Shown here: in pieces, positions 30,912 through 40,975 of the stretch
Position numbering within the stretch: the stretch's first letter is position 1
Layout of the letters: each line of letters begins with the position of its first letter
Source: Trichomonas vaginalis G3
Taxonomy: Eukaryota > Parabasalia > Trichomonadida > Trichomonadidae
Assembly: GCF_026262505.1 (NCBI RefSeq)
Contig: NC_067206.1
Span: forward strand, 16,574,641 to 16,638,640
Reading direction: 5' to 3'
DNA: 64,000 nucleotides
Program-made: the position numbers and the translations under genes
The notes under the pieces: generated by a model
Told to the model about the DNA's origin: nothing
Seen by the model: only the letters and a program-made list of their open reading frames with translations
Databases searched by the model: none

Positions 30912-31895
30912 ATGGAGAAGAAATCAGATCAAATGCAATCATCTGATTACTATTTTGATTCATATGCACACTTTGGAATCCATGAAGATATGCTTAAGGA
31001 CAGAGTTCGTACATTATCATACAAGAATGCAATTTTAACAAATCCAGGTCTTTTCAAGGATAAAATCATACTTGATGTCGGATGCGGAACAGGAATTCTA
31101 TCCATGTTTGCTGCAAAGGCTGGCGCAAAGAAAGTCTATGCTGTTGAGAAATCAAGTATTGTCGACTATGCACGTGAAATCGTCAACATCAATGGCTTTG
31201 GAGATGTAATTACTATCATGCAAGGTACTATTGAAGAAATTGACCTTCCAGAAAAGGTAGACGTAATTATCAGTGAATGGATGGGATATTGCTTATTATA
31301 CGAATCAATGCTTCCTTCTGTCATCAGTGCTCGCGATAGGTTCCTTAAGGAAACTGGTACAATGTTCCCAAACAAAGCTCAAATCTACATTTGCGGAATT
31401 GAAGATGCAGAGTACCGTGCTAAGAAAATAGACTTCTGGGACAATGTTTACGGATTCTCCTACGCTCCGATCAAGAAATGGGCCTTACTTGAGCCTCTCG
31501 TCGAAACATGTCCAACAGAAAGAATTATTACCGACGAATACATGCTTGCTGACTTAGATTTGAACAAATGTTCAGTCCAAGACCTTACAATTACATCGAA
31601 GTTTACTTTAATACCTACAGATGCCCAATTATTGCACGCATTCATTACATGGTTTGATGTTGAGTTCGAAGGACCAGAAAATACAATAACCTTATCAACA
31701 TCACCATACAAGAAGGAGACACATTGGGCTCAGACCATTTTCTACCTTCAGAATCCTTTAAACGCTGATCCTGACACTCCAATCACAGGAAAGTTCTATA
31801 TGGAGCCAAATATCAAGAATCCAAGAGATCAGGACTTCCTACTTGAATGGAGTAATGGAGAAGAAAGCGCTTCTCAGCTTTACAAGATGAGATAA
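30912..31895 (+). CDS. PRMT1: Type I protein arginine methyltransferase (PRMT1-like)
   Basis: A 327-residue protein. Seen: YFDSYAHFGIHEDMLKD (14-30), the start of the PRMT1 core; SAM motif I LDVGCGTGILS (54-64); AVEKS, the post-I acidic motif (77-81); the double-E hairpin SEWMGYCLLYES (121-132) with both catalytic Glu; and the THW loop (ETHWAQTIFYL, about 265-275). All diagnostic residues are present, so it should be active and form asymmetric dimethylarginine on histone H4 and RNA-binding proteins, using S-adenosylmethionine. It is shorter than human PRMT1 at the N-terminus, as is common in protists. The stop overlaps TAAAA, the UAAA polyadenylation signal of trichomonads. Confidence 0.93.
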   Translation: MEKKSDQMQSSDYYFDSYAHFGIHEDMLKDRVRTLSYKNAILTNPGLFKDKIILDVGCGTGILSMFAAKAGAKKVYAVEKSSIVDYAREIVNINGFGDVITIMQGTIEEIDLPEKVDVIISEWMGYCLLYESMLPSVISARDRFLKETGTMFPNKAQIYICGIEDAEYRAKKIDFWDNVYGFSYAPIKKWALLEPLVETCPTERIITDEYMLADLDLNKCSVQDLTITSKFTLIPTDAQLLHAFITWFDVEFEGPENTITLSTSPYKKETHWAQTIFYLQNPLNADPDTPITGKFYMEPNIKNPRDQDFLLEWSNGEESASQLYKMR

Positions 31896-32530
31896 AATTT
31901 TGTAATTCATAAAAAATGTTATTGTATTAATATTTATAATTTAATTATTTATTTCCTGCTTTTTACTTAGTATGTGCATCGCTATATCCTTTCTCGATTG
32001 CAAATAATATAAATTTTGAAAATGTATTTGAATGATTGAAGTAATCAATGAGACTGAAGTAGTAGAGTTTGCTGGATAAGTAAAACCAAAAGCTCCTCTA
32101 CTGATATTAAACCCGGGAAGATTTGGCCTTTGATAGCATAAAATCAACTTAGCGATTTGAGGAGTAATACAACTTGTTTATTTATGCGCAGAATTTCAAG
32201 AAAATTTGTTTAAAAAAATTTTACGATTTGAAATATTGAATTATAGCATACAGATTTTCTGGCATATAATATACTTTCTGAATATGTATATGCTGCAGGT
32301 AGAGTCGTCTGCCAAAAGAACGAGTTCAATTTTAATTTCGAATTATCTTCATGATTTTGGAGTAAATGTAAAAAATCAACAATTGCAAAAATTAACATTG
32401 ATCTTTGAAATAGTTAGATGATAATCTTTAAATCTAAATTTCAGCAAATCATCATTTTTGAAAATTTAAGGTTATAAAATGTCAGTAAGATTTAAAATCA
32501 TAAATAGAAATATTCCAATTAAATTGTAAA
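31896..32530. other. Intergenic region with dispersed repeat
   Basis: No gene. It holds the second copy of the dispersed repeat (about 32200-32470) directly upstream of the tRNA gene. Confidence 0.6.
32200..32470 (+). repeat. Dispersed repeat, copy 2
   Basis: Partner of 18930-19200. It shares CAGATTTTCTGGCATATAAT-type text, GAATATG.ATATG, TTTTAATTTCGAATTA and TTGATCTTTGAAATA. Old and diverged, non-coding. Confidence 0.65.
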
Positions 32531-32601
32531 GTCCCAGTAGTATATTGGTTAGAATAGATCCTTGACACGGATCAGAGGCCAGTTCGATTCTGGCCTGGGA
32601 C
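32531..32601 (+). tRNA. tRNA with anticodon GAC (Val)
   Basis: 71 bases fold as a standard cloverleaf: acceptor GTCCCAG/CTGGGAC (7 bp), D arm GTAT..GGTTAGA..ATA, anticodon stem GATCC/GGATC with loop TTGACAC, variable AGAG, T arm GCCAG-TTCGATT-CTGGC. The anticodon is GAC, reading Val codons GUC/GUU. Internal A and B box sequences are present (TAGTATATTGGTTAG, GTTCGATTC), and a T8 run follows as a pol III terminator. Eukaryotes normally read this box with AAC (inosine), so the GAC anticodon is unusual. The body looks like the tRNA-Asp/Glu group, so it could be a gene that changed anticodon. Confidence 0.85.
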
Positions 32602-32611
32602 ATTTTTTTTC
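32602..32611 (+). terminator. RNA polymerase III T-run terminator
   Basis: A run of eight T directly after the tRNA acceptor stem. Confidence 0.8.
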
Positions 32612-32793
32612 TAGCTCTATTTTTTTTTTCTAGTTATACCTCGATCTTTTGGTTTTCAGTATTCTTGGAGATGTTCATATGATAAGACTTCTTTCATGTG
32701 GAGATCATATCTTACAGCAAAGTCTTTTTTTGAATTTTGTTGACTTATTGAATTTTAGGGGCTGCGTTCAATTATCCCCCTGCTTTTTAAAAA

Positions 32794-33438
32794 ATGGCGC
32801 CACCACCAAAACAGGACAAGCCTTGTGACACACTTTTTGTATACAATATCCCAGAAAACAAGAATAAAATCTTACTTCTTTTCAAACATTTCAAGCATTA
32901 CGGACACATTAAGAGCATTTGGTGCAATCAAAAGGTCGCAACAATTAGCTATTCAACAGTAGAAGAAGCAACAAAGGCTTTTCATTCACCAGAAGCATAC
33001 GAAAACAACAGATTTGTTATGATTAAATACCATAGAAATCCAGCCGAATCAGAATCCCATTTAGCTGATGCAGCTGATATGGATTTTGTTAGAAAAGTAG
33101 CAGGTGAAGTTAAAGCCGAGATTGAAAAGACCCAAAAGAAGGAAGAAGAAGAACGTGCACAGTTAATTGCTCAACAGAAGATACGTAATTTAACAACTGA
33201 AATTAATAATAGTAAACAAATTATAGCTCAATGCGAAAATATAGCGATGGATCTCTTCAAAGAAAAGGATGAAACACAAGATGCAGAGAAACAGACAGAA
33301 ATAGATGGAAAAATACAAGAAACTATTAAGATCATGAACGATGCTAAGAAGAAGATTGAAGAATTAGAGAAGGAACAAGCTGATTTAAAGAACAAACTAT
33401 CTCAAGTTCAACCAGCTCAATCACAACAACAAGCTTAG
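32794..33438 (+). CDS. RBM26/RBM27-like RNA-binding protein (RRM plus coiled coil)
   Basis: A 214-residue protein. Residues 12-85 form an RRM: TLFVYNIPE as RNP2-like strand, LLLFKHFKHYGHIKSI, VATISYSTVEEATKAFHS, then AYENNRFVMIKYHRN. The last two blocks closely follow the RBM26/RBM27 (fission yeast Rmn1) signature in which EEA.KAI.S.EA.LNNRFI.V.WHR closes the domain. Residues 100-205 are a Glu/Lys/Gln-rich coiled coil, and the tail is Gln-rich. RBM26/27 proteins help connect polyadenylated nuclear RNA with exosome targeting complexes. The CCCH zinc finger and PWI-like parts of the animal proteins are missing, so this is a minimal form. An Inr-like TCAATT lies about 25 bases upstream of the start. 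Confidence 0.7.
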   Translation: MAPPPKQDKPCDTLFVYNIPENKNKILLLFKHFKHYGHIKSIWCNQKVATISYSTVEEATKAFHSPEAYENNRFVMIKYHRNPAESESHLADAADMDFVRKVAGEVKAEIEKTQKKEEEERAQLIAQQKIRNLTTEINNSKQIIAQCENIAMDLFKEKDETQDAEKQTEIDGKIQETIKIMNDAKKKIEELEKEQADLKNKLSQVQPAQSQQQA

Positions 33439-33923
33439 GAAAAGGACCAATAAACATTGTTAACATACACTTCATCAATACAAATACTTTAATCTTATAT
33501 TATTTATTAATAAATAATTTTTTTAAAGACTTATTAATATAATTTTTAAATACACCACTCCTACCTTCAATATTTTTATAGATATTATATAATCCTTTGG
33601 AATGAAAATTCATTTTTTCTTATTTGCTTTAATTAAACAATGCTTATAGATGAAAATAATCAAAATGTATGTGCTATATGGATATACTTAGGAATTATAC
33701 GTTAATAGCTGATATTGACAAAATCTAAGAAAAAATAATTAAAAATTGAATTGAAAAACATAAATTTATTATAATATATAGTATTGAGTTTGTGAAATTC
33801 GCAGTATTCTGGCCAATTTTCTTTAATTTGATTCCAAAGAGGTTGAATTTAGCTTTGAAAAGGGTGTAATCACTGTTAACATGGAATAACACTATATTGG
33901 TGCTGTTTGTGGCGTATAAATCC
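33439..33923. other. AT-rich intergenic stretch
   Basis: No gene or repeat recognised. Confidence 0.6.
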
Positions 33924-35185
33924 TTATGGTTGTAACTGATCAAAATCTCCATGAGGTTCATATCCAGGTTCATTGATTAGTTTCCCTTCTGGATTTTCCC
34001 ATTCTATAGATGGTGGTGGGAAATATGCATAATAGCCCGTGCAATCACACTTTTTCAATTCTTCATCAAGAAGTTGATAGAATTCAGGGCTATTATCATT
34101 TGAAAAATAATAATTTATTGCTTTTGGATCGCATTCCTTATCAAAGTATTGCGGATTTGCTCTGTAAGGTTGGCATTTTAATGATCCATCATGGAAAATT
34201 TTCCTTTTGACTTTAATCTTTTCGTACTTGGCAATAATGAAGAAGATATCATCAAAGATTATGGAAAATCCGAATAAAAATAAAATTGTATAAAGGAATC
34301 TGCCAAAACATGAATTAAGGAACTTGGCATAGAGACTTTTATGACAGATTGAAACATATTTTGGTACCCGATAGAGCTCTGTTTCCATTTTCATTTCATA
34401 ATCTTTCAATTCAGGTAGATCTCTTTGGTACTTCCTATAAGATGCATTAATTATTGCATGAATCTTCTTAAAGTATTCTTCTAAAGCCATATTATAAGAA
34501 TTTTTATATTCTTCCGAAATCTCTGTTTCTACCTTGATTTTATATATGGTAAGTCCGCGATCTATGTCTATATCTTTTTCTTCAGGATTCTCCCATGAAC
34601 CATATTTGAGAATATCATCATAGTAAAAATAATTGGATATATGGTATTTTGATGTTGTCAGGTAAATAACTGGTGGGTATCCAGCATTTTTTTTCACCAG
34701 CTTTTCTGCTTTCTTTTCTTTCAGAATGCAAGATTTTGGAAGGATTTTACAGTAAGGAGATGGTGGGGTTCGACAACTTCCTTTGAACATAAGATTTTTG
34801 ATTAGGTTCATATTCATATTGTTTGTATGGAGAGAATTATTATTCATTTTAATTGCCATGAAAAATGTGGAAGCTATAAAAAGAAAATTCCAAAAAGCAT
34901 TGCTATCATAAATGGAATTTCCTTCCCTGCTATTTCGTTGATTACTCCCCATATTAACAATGAAATGCAAACGTTTTGTACCATGCTACCAATTAAACGC
35001 CCAACTGTAGGATGTACTTTAATTGGTATGAACCAGAATATTAAATTAAGTCCCCAGGATGCGCAAATCATGCCGATAAAACCAATTGGAACTGGTGCAA
35101 CAAATGCGTATACTGCATCTGATACACATTTCGCCTCGTTAGAGAAGATGTCGCTATAAACTAAATGCGGACAAGAAGACGACAT
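33924..35185 (-). pseudogene. Multi-pass membrane protein with one frameshift
   Basis: ATG at 35185 starts MSSSCPHLVYSDIFSNE. Three to four hydrophobic helices follow (AFVAPVPIGFIGMICASWG, LNLIFWFIPI, NVCISLLIWGVI, IPFMIAMLFGIFFL), and the frame then closes at 34874. The remaining 300 residues continue in another frame from about 34890 (FIASTFFMAIKMNN...), with one more strong helix (RFLYTILFLFGFSIIFDDIFFIIA) and a long soluble part. The switch lies in an A-rich run, so either the gene decayed or the sequence has one error. No known family recognised; many trichomonad-specific membrane families look like this. Confidence 0.6.
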
Positions 35186-35570
35186 TAATTCTTTATCTTC
35201 AGAAAAACCGAAAACTGCAACGTTTTTATTCTGATGAAATTGCTAATATCTATCAAAATACATTATTTGTTTATTATGAATAATAAAAAATATTGAATTG
35301 CAACGTTAGAATATTGACTAGAATAAGGCTAATTTTATACAGAATTATCCAGAATGAAATGCTTTCTTTCTAATAATTTTTGAAAAATCACAACATATAT
35401 GATACATTAAAGCACAAATGACTTGTGACAAGCACTTTTTTTTATAAAAATTAATACATCGCATAAGTTATTATTTATTTTAATTAGCAAAAATCAATCC
35501 AACATTAATAGGAGTTCAATTCTTATTGCTCAAAATAACCTAGAAAAGGCAAAATCAAAAAGAATTTTTT
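35186..35570. other. AT-rich intergenic stretch
   Basis: Nothing recognised. Confidence 0.6.
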
Positions 35571-36670
35571 TTGGGCTCAGCGAAACTAATGATGGGCTCA
35601 CGAAAATATATTACTTTTCCCTATGCCTTAGAAGAAACTTTGCAGATTGACCCCAAAATAACACAAGTTGCCAATAATCATGTGAAAAGTTTCTCAATTT
35701 TTTTTTTCAAAGCTTATCCTCAATTAGTCGTGTTATCGGTGGTGTCAAATACACAATTGATAGCACCAATAAATTTGCAATTGTTGGCGTTGAAGGCCAG
35801 ACTCAGTGTAATGCTATTGATCCAACTTCATTTAACTCCAGAGTATTAAATCTTGAATCAAATGTTAATATTAACGGCGTCAAATATGAAGTTCTTGAGA
35901 TTGCACCATTTGCGTTTTTGAGATATAACCACTTTGAAAATATTGTTTTCCCTCGAAACCTTCAGAAAATTGGAACAAAAGCATTTGATCAAGGAGGTCA
36001 TACTATGGAAGAATTAACACTAGTAGATCCCTTGAAATATTTAGGACCTTTTTCATTTGCCCAAACGAGAATCAAAGTTTTAAAGATTGGAAAAAATGTC
36101 GAGGAAATTGGAGATTGAATATGTGGGGCTAATTCTGTCTTAGAAAAAATTGTAGTTGATGAAAATAATCCGTATTTTGCAAATGATATGTTATTCAATC
36201 TGTATTCTAAGGATTTTTCCACACTTTATCAAGTCACCGCTGCTATTGAACACTATACAACACCACAAACAGTCAAAATCATAAAAAAACAAGCTTTTGA
36301 TGGTATCCCTATAAAATCAGTTACAATCACACAAGATTGTCAGATTGGTTGGGGTGCATTCCATTTTACATCAAATTTGGAAAATATTACATTTTATGGT
36401 AGCTTGCAATGCAAAGATATCATAATTGAAGCTGCAACATCTCTCAGAATAATACGATATTATTCAAATAAACCTGTTTATAATTCTCTTTTCTACCATA
36501 TGCAAACAAACAACATTGTTGTTTATTGTTGTCGCAAATTTAACGGCGCCTTTTCCGGAATTAATCCTATTAAAGGTTTTGAATGTATTAACAGTCCAAT
36601 AATATCATGTATGGCCAGCTATTTCTACCACTCTTACCAATTTTTCTTTCTAATTTCAATTATTTTATAA
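35571..36670 (+). pseudogene. BspA-like leucine-rich repeat protein relic
   Basis: Reads as treponemal-type LRRs (TpLRR, about 23 residues): FENIVFPRNLQKIGTKAF, MEELTLVDPLKYLGPFSFA, IKVLKIGKNVEEIG, then VKIIKKQAFDGIPIKSVTI and LENITFYGSLQCKDIII. A TGA at 36116-36118 interrupts one frame, which continues after it as ICGANSVLEKIVVDENN. The 5' part is in shifted frames. The protein ends with a hydrophobic segment (YQFFFLISIIL) that could be a degenerate membrane anchor. BspA-like proteins are a very large surface family in T. vaginalis; this member has decayed. Confidence 0.75.
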
Positions 36671-37407
36671 AAGAATGTAAATTGAATATTTTTATTATAT
36701 TTTGATATTATTATAACTCTTTTATTTAAGCCACTCAACTATTAAGCTTATACAATTAAAAAAAATTATCCAAATTATTCCGAATTGGTAACCTGAATGC
36801 GGAACATTGATATATACGGGGCAATGATATCCCGGTATCGGTGGATGTGTGTAAAGATTGGTGACATTTTCTGTGCATGTCTCCAAGGATTGCACAAAAC
36901 ACCGATCTTTTTCTTATTATGGAACTTTGACAGACAATGGAGTCTTATTATCTCTTTTTGATCAAAATCCGCTATTCAGGACTTCATATGAGCATTAAAA
37001 AACACCCAAGTTGTAGCTTTTTGAACTTTTTCATATTTATAGTGCAAAAATTGCATATGAGAGAATAAATAAGATATGAAGACCGTTTGTCATGGACGAA
37101 GCTATAAGGATACACATACGACTTTCTGACATTCTTTCGCAAAACGATATATTAGGAACTCATTGATCATAAAGCTAGGTTTTCAATTTTTTTTCTAATG
37201 ATAATTACACTATTCTCTATGCAGCTGATTAGAAGTAACCTTTTTTAAATGTGCGCTTACGCCTATATGAATTTAATTTCCAATAACACTTAACGCCGAC
37301 TGTCAGAAATTTGATTTAAAGTTAGGTGGAAATAGATGCATCCTTAAAAAAATCAAATAGATTTATATTACAAACACGATTACTTTATGTAAATAACAAA
37401 GTTAAAT
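36671..37407. other. Intergenic stretch with one strong hairpin
   Basis: No gene recognised. At about 36857-36918 AGATTGGTG pairs with CACCGATCT around an inner GTGCA/TTGCAC stem, followed by a T run. See the separate entry. Confidence 0.5.
36857..36918 (+). ncRNA. Candidate structured RNA or terminator hairpin
   Basis: AGATTGGTG near 36857 and CACCGATCT near 36911 form a nine-pair stem with one G-T. Inside, TTTTCTGTGCA and TTGCACAAAA form a second stem. TTTTTC follows. There is no cloverleaf and no clear A/B box, so the nature of any RNA is unknown. Confidence 0.25.
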
Positions 37408-39999
37408 TTATATAAAATTCTCAAAAGCTAGAGAAATACTTCTATGAAAGATATTCATTGATACAATAAGTTCCAAAGAAGTAACAGTTTGTTCGAATTT
37501 CTTCAAAAACTTGGAAATAGAGAAAACATTTGGCGGAGGATCATTACAAATCAAAAACAACAAGAACCATGATGATTCTTCGTTAGTCAATGTTGGATTA
37601 TTCGCCAGATTCGGTAATTGACAGATTGCTTTGTACAATTCGAAAGAAATATCAACAGGATTAGAATAACTCATCGTGTGGAACAAAGAATGATGACATG
37701 ATGCCAATAATCCTTTCACTGTCTTAAAAACCGAAATTTTTCTGATGATTTCTGGTCGAATTTTAAGGTTATTTATATCAATACTCAAAATTTTTGGACA
37801 AATCGACAAAAACCTTCCATCCTCTTCTTTATACCGATTAAGAATAGATTCATCATTATAAGCATTATCAAATGCGTATCTAAATAATGAATTTACAATA
37901 ATCGGAACTGTCAAATCAGAATTTCTATCTAAATTAACATCTTCAATAATAACAAATGATAATGCATATGTGTCAGAAACTAATGATGTCACGTTTTGTG
38001 TTTTGACAAAATCTGACAAATTTTGACCATTTTCTAAACAAATTTTTCTGACATATTCAGAAATATTTTCATCCAAAGCTCCTGGTGCCAAATAATGTAT
38101 TTTTATGTTAGCAGAACGTTGTCCTGTTTGGAATGAGTTATATACAGATGTTTGCGGATTTTCCATTATATATTTTTTGGATTGAGAAGATAAATTTATG
38201 GCGTATCTGCTAATTATATTTTTTTCTCTTTTCAAAGTCAAATATTCATTAGAATTAAGTAACAAAGATTGCATGATTTTCGTCATCGATTTGATGTTGG
38301 CAACTAAATACCTGTGCTTCGAAGAAACATCAATAATCTCACTTGCAATATCAATGAATTCATCAATCACATATTTCTGGTAATGATAAATTTTTTTGGC
38401 ATTTTCTTTCAAAACAATATTAACTGACATAATTTTTGATCTCAAACTCGGATGGAAATTATTATGATCTGGATAATGTTTTGACATCATCGTGTCTCTG
38501 ATTTGTTTAAATTGGTCTTGCGTTTGCGAAATGAACTCTTCTAAGTCTTCTATATTGTGTTTCTGGTCTTGTTTCGTCAGTCCGTAATCAATACTGACGA
38601 ATTTCATTGATTGTGGTCGTAATTCAAAAGATGATTCTTCACCTGTGATACTTTTGATCTCCTGCTCTGATATTTTGAGCTTGGGCTTGTGCATGTTCAA
38701 TCCTTCGATGAATAAAAGGGAGTTTGGACGGAAAGGAATGAATTTCAGGGAAAATTTCAGATTTGTTAGTTTATTTAGAGCTTTTTCGAAGCCAGGAGAT
38801 GATGTATCATGTATAGGAAAGAACTTCGATAAGAATGAACACGTTGGATACTTGTTACAACAAGAACTGGCTGAATCAAGAATTTGATTTTTCAACCAAG
38901 GAACTTTTTGAGTGATATCACTAGATAGTATTGAACAGAGTAGTAATACACGTCCTTTGTACCTATTAGCGTCTGTTGCAAGTTTAATATAAACAAATAT
39001 CATATTAATAAAGATAGGAACCCATTTTATTTCTTCTTCAATGGTCTCGAATCTTTCCATGATGCTAAAGAAGAGATTTGCAGCTGTTCTCATAAGATAT
39101 TTGTGAATTGTCATATATCTTGCGAAAAATTTCAACGCGTAGTACCTGGAATACTCATCTCCATCTATTGCGCACTTGTAGATGGTCTGTAGAAGGTAGA
39201 TATCACTTGGATTGCTTTTTGTTAGTGTATTTACAATTTTTCTGTAAGGAATAATTTTGCCAGCAAATTTCTGAACGTATGTCAGGGCCATGCCTCGTAT
39301 TATCTCTTGTTCTATCGCGCTGTCGATAATTCTCTTGATTCTGGCGGTTTTTTCTTCTGAAGTGGCTTTATCGAGCCAGATATCGTTGATCCTGACGATG
39401 CATCGGAAGATGGTAACAGCGGAATCGGGCGGACAGTGTTTCATGATCTTGTTTAATTTATCATACAAACTTTTTATTGTTTGCTCTGCAAGATTGGGTA
39501 TATAGTTATTCTCACATACTAGATCTGTCAAAAATGATGCTAAATGGATACGGTAGTCATATGGTTCCTCATCAACATTCAATTCTATCAAAAAAGTAAT
39601 GAAAAGATCGATTGCTCGTTCGATAGCGCCTTTTGTTTTGAGAAATTCAATCCATAAAGGATACTTGAGTTGATGAAACATGTAAAAAATCCTGAAAATA
39701 TCGATAGGTTCTGCAATTGCATATACAAATTGACATAAAAAGAACTCTTGGAGGTTTTCTGTATGGAATTTATCGATATATCTTTTGCAATTATCGAAAT
39801 TATTAAGATGTAAAAAATTTTTGTTCCGAAATAAGAAAATTACAAACGCTGGAAAATCAACTAGTGGATCTGGAATATCATCTTCACTGAAATATGTTTC
39901 GAATACTCGATGAATCGTTTTCCAATATCTATCACCCTCGATTAATGAATCAATTGAAGCCAAAACGAAAGGGCAAACGCGGTTCCAAATAAAGGCCAT
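37408..39999 (-). CDS. Large 863-residue protein, possible C-terminal VPS9-like domain
   Basis: Single open frame starting at a true ATG (MAFIWNRVCPFVLASID). The first 400 residues are helical, HEAT/ARM-like in look (repeated hydrophobic helices, no clear motif). Residues about 470-600 are more polar and coiled (IEDLEEFISQTQDQFKQIRD). The last 150 residues (KGLLASCHHSLFHTM...EESSWFLLFLICNDPPPNVFSISKFLKKFEQ...) resemble in order the end of VPS9 guanine-nucleotide exchange domains for Rab5, where a conserved Asp-rich helix is followed by an NPPxLxSNLxYI block. The match is weak and key acidic residues are not obvious. No signal peptide or membrane helix. Treat the function as unknown. Confidence 0.7.
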   Translation of the reverse strand: MAFIWNRVCPFVLASIDSLIEGDRYWKTIHRVFETYFSEDDIPDPLVDFPAFVIFLFRNKNFLHLNNFDNCKRYIDKFHTENLQEFFLCQFVYAIAEPIDIFRIFYMFHQLKYPLWIEFLKTKGAIERAIDLFITFLIELNVDEEPYDYRIHLASFLTDLVCENNYIPNLAEQTIKSLYDKLNKIMKHCPPDSAVTIFRCIVRINDIWLDKATSEEKTARIKRIIDSAIEQEIIRGMALTYVQKFAGKIIPYRKIVNTLTKSNPSDIYLLQTIYKCAIDGDEYSRYYALKFFARYMTIHKYLMRTAANLFFSIMERFETIEEEIKWVPIFINMIFVYIKLATDANRYKGRVLLLCSILSSDITQKVPWLKNQILDSASSCCNKYPTCSFLSKFFPIHDTSSPGFEKALNKLTNLKFSLKFIPFRPNSLLFIEGLNMHKPKLKISEQEIKSITGEESSFELRPQSMKFVSIDYGLTKQDQKHNIEDLEEFISQTQDQFKQIRDTMMSKHYPDHNNFHPSLRSKIMSVNIVLKENAKKIYHYQKYVIDEFIDIASEIIDVSSKHRYLVANIKSMTKIMQSLLLNSNEYLTLKREKNIISRYAINLSSQSKKYIMENPQTSVYNSFQTGQRSANIKIHYLAPGALDENISEYVRKICLENGQNLSDFVKTQNVTSLVSDTYALSFVIIEDVNLDRNSDLTVPIIVNSLFRYAFDNAYNDESILNRYKEEDGRFLSICPKILSIDINNLKIRPEIIRKISVFKTVKGLLASCHHSLFHTMSYSNPVDISFELYKAICQLPNLANNPTLTNEESSWFLLFLICNDPPPNVFSISKFLKKFEQTVTSLELIVSMNIFHRSISLAFENFI

Positions 40000-40975
40000 T
40001 TCATAAGGTGTATCAATTTGAGGGTTTTGGACGGGACTATCTGGATCATCCTCTATTCCATACCACCAGCGAAATGCGTCATTGTCAATGGATTGAATTT
40101 TCGGGAATTGTCACATTTGTGTCAAAATTCATATACAATTTTTTTAATCATATGTTCGATTTGTTGTATAAAAAGAAATGTTTTTTTTGTATGGGATCAA
40201 AAATTCATATTTCCAAGGATGATATAATGTTTGATTTAATGAAAATATATTCGCTTCATATGTCATTCTATGCTGGTGCATATGCTCATAGATCCTTTCC
40301 TCTTAAGGTCTTAGCTGAGCAAGAAGGCGAATGCAAAAATCTGGTTAGAATTGAATGACTCTCAAAATTGAAGTATGACAATTGGAAAACAAAAATATAT
40401 CTCCTAAAATAGGAATAGCCAAAGAATAACGCATAATTCTGAACATCAAACTTAATAGATTTGTCGCTCTTGCTGATCAGAGAGTTAAATATTCATCAGG
40501 TTTTGCAATTCGTCAAGATTTTCTCCAATGTAAAAAACAAATCAAATCGAAAACATCGAGAAATCAAAATACTATCGCCAGGTCGAGAAAAACTATAAGA
40601 ACAGAGGCAAAACAAATACTATTTTGATATGAAATATTGACGCTTAAAAAGAAACAAGTAAAAAGACAAATCAAAATCTTCAATAATACCAGTGCATCTT
40701 GTTCCAGGGAACAAAAACAGTCAAATGTTTGGAAGTAGCATCTCTACAAATTATTTCAAGAACTTTTGCAATAATTCGTCATCTATATATTGTAGGTACC
40801 CTCACATAAAGCTTACAATTTAATTGATATGCGTTATAATGCTACTTTCGTGTCGAATAAATTTCTTCTTATGATTTTTTTTTCTATTTGTGATTTTATA
40901 CCCTTTCGAATTTAATGCTAAATAAATATCATTGTGATCTTTAAGATTTCATAAGTAAACTTTTTTATTTTGGAA
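40000..40975. other. Intergenic stretch, possible decayed coding text
   Basis: Frames such as FVALADQRVKYSSGFAIRQDF (about 40450-40520) look protein-like but are short and interrupted. No family assigned. An Inr-like TCATA lies at about 40950 upstream of the next gene. Confidence 0.45.

Noticed and set aside
36857-36918. tRNA or U6-like gene
   Set aside because: No cloverleaf, no A or B box and no snRNA landmarks; kept only as a candidate hairpin.
40008-40358. 116-residue frame upstream of the 863-residue gene
   Set aside because: No recognisable domain, uncertain start, and it overlaps the promoter area of the divergent gene.
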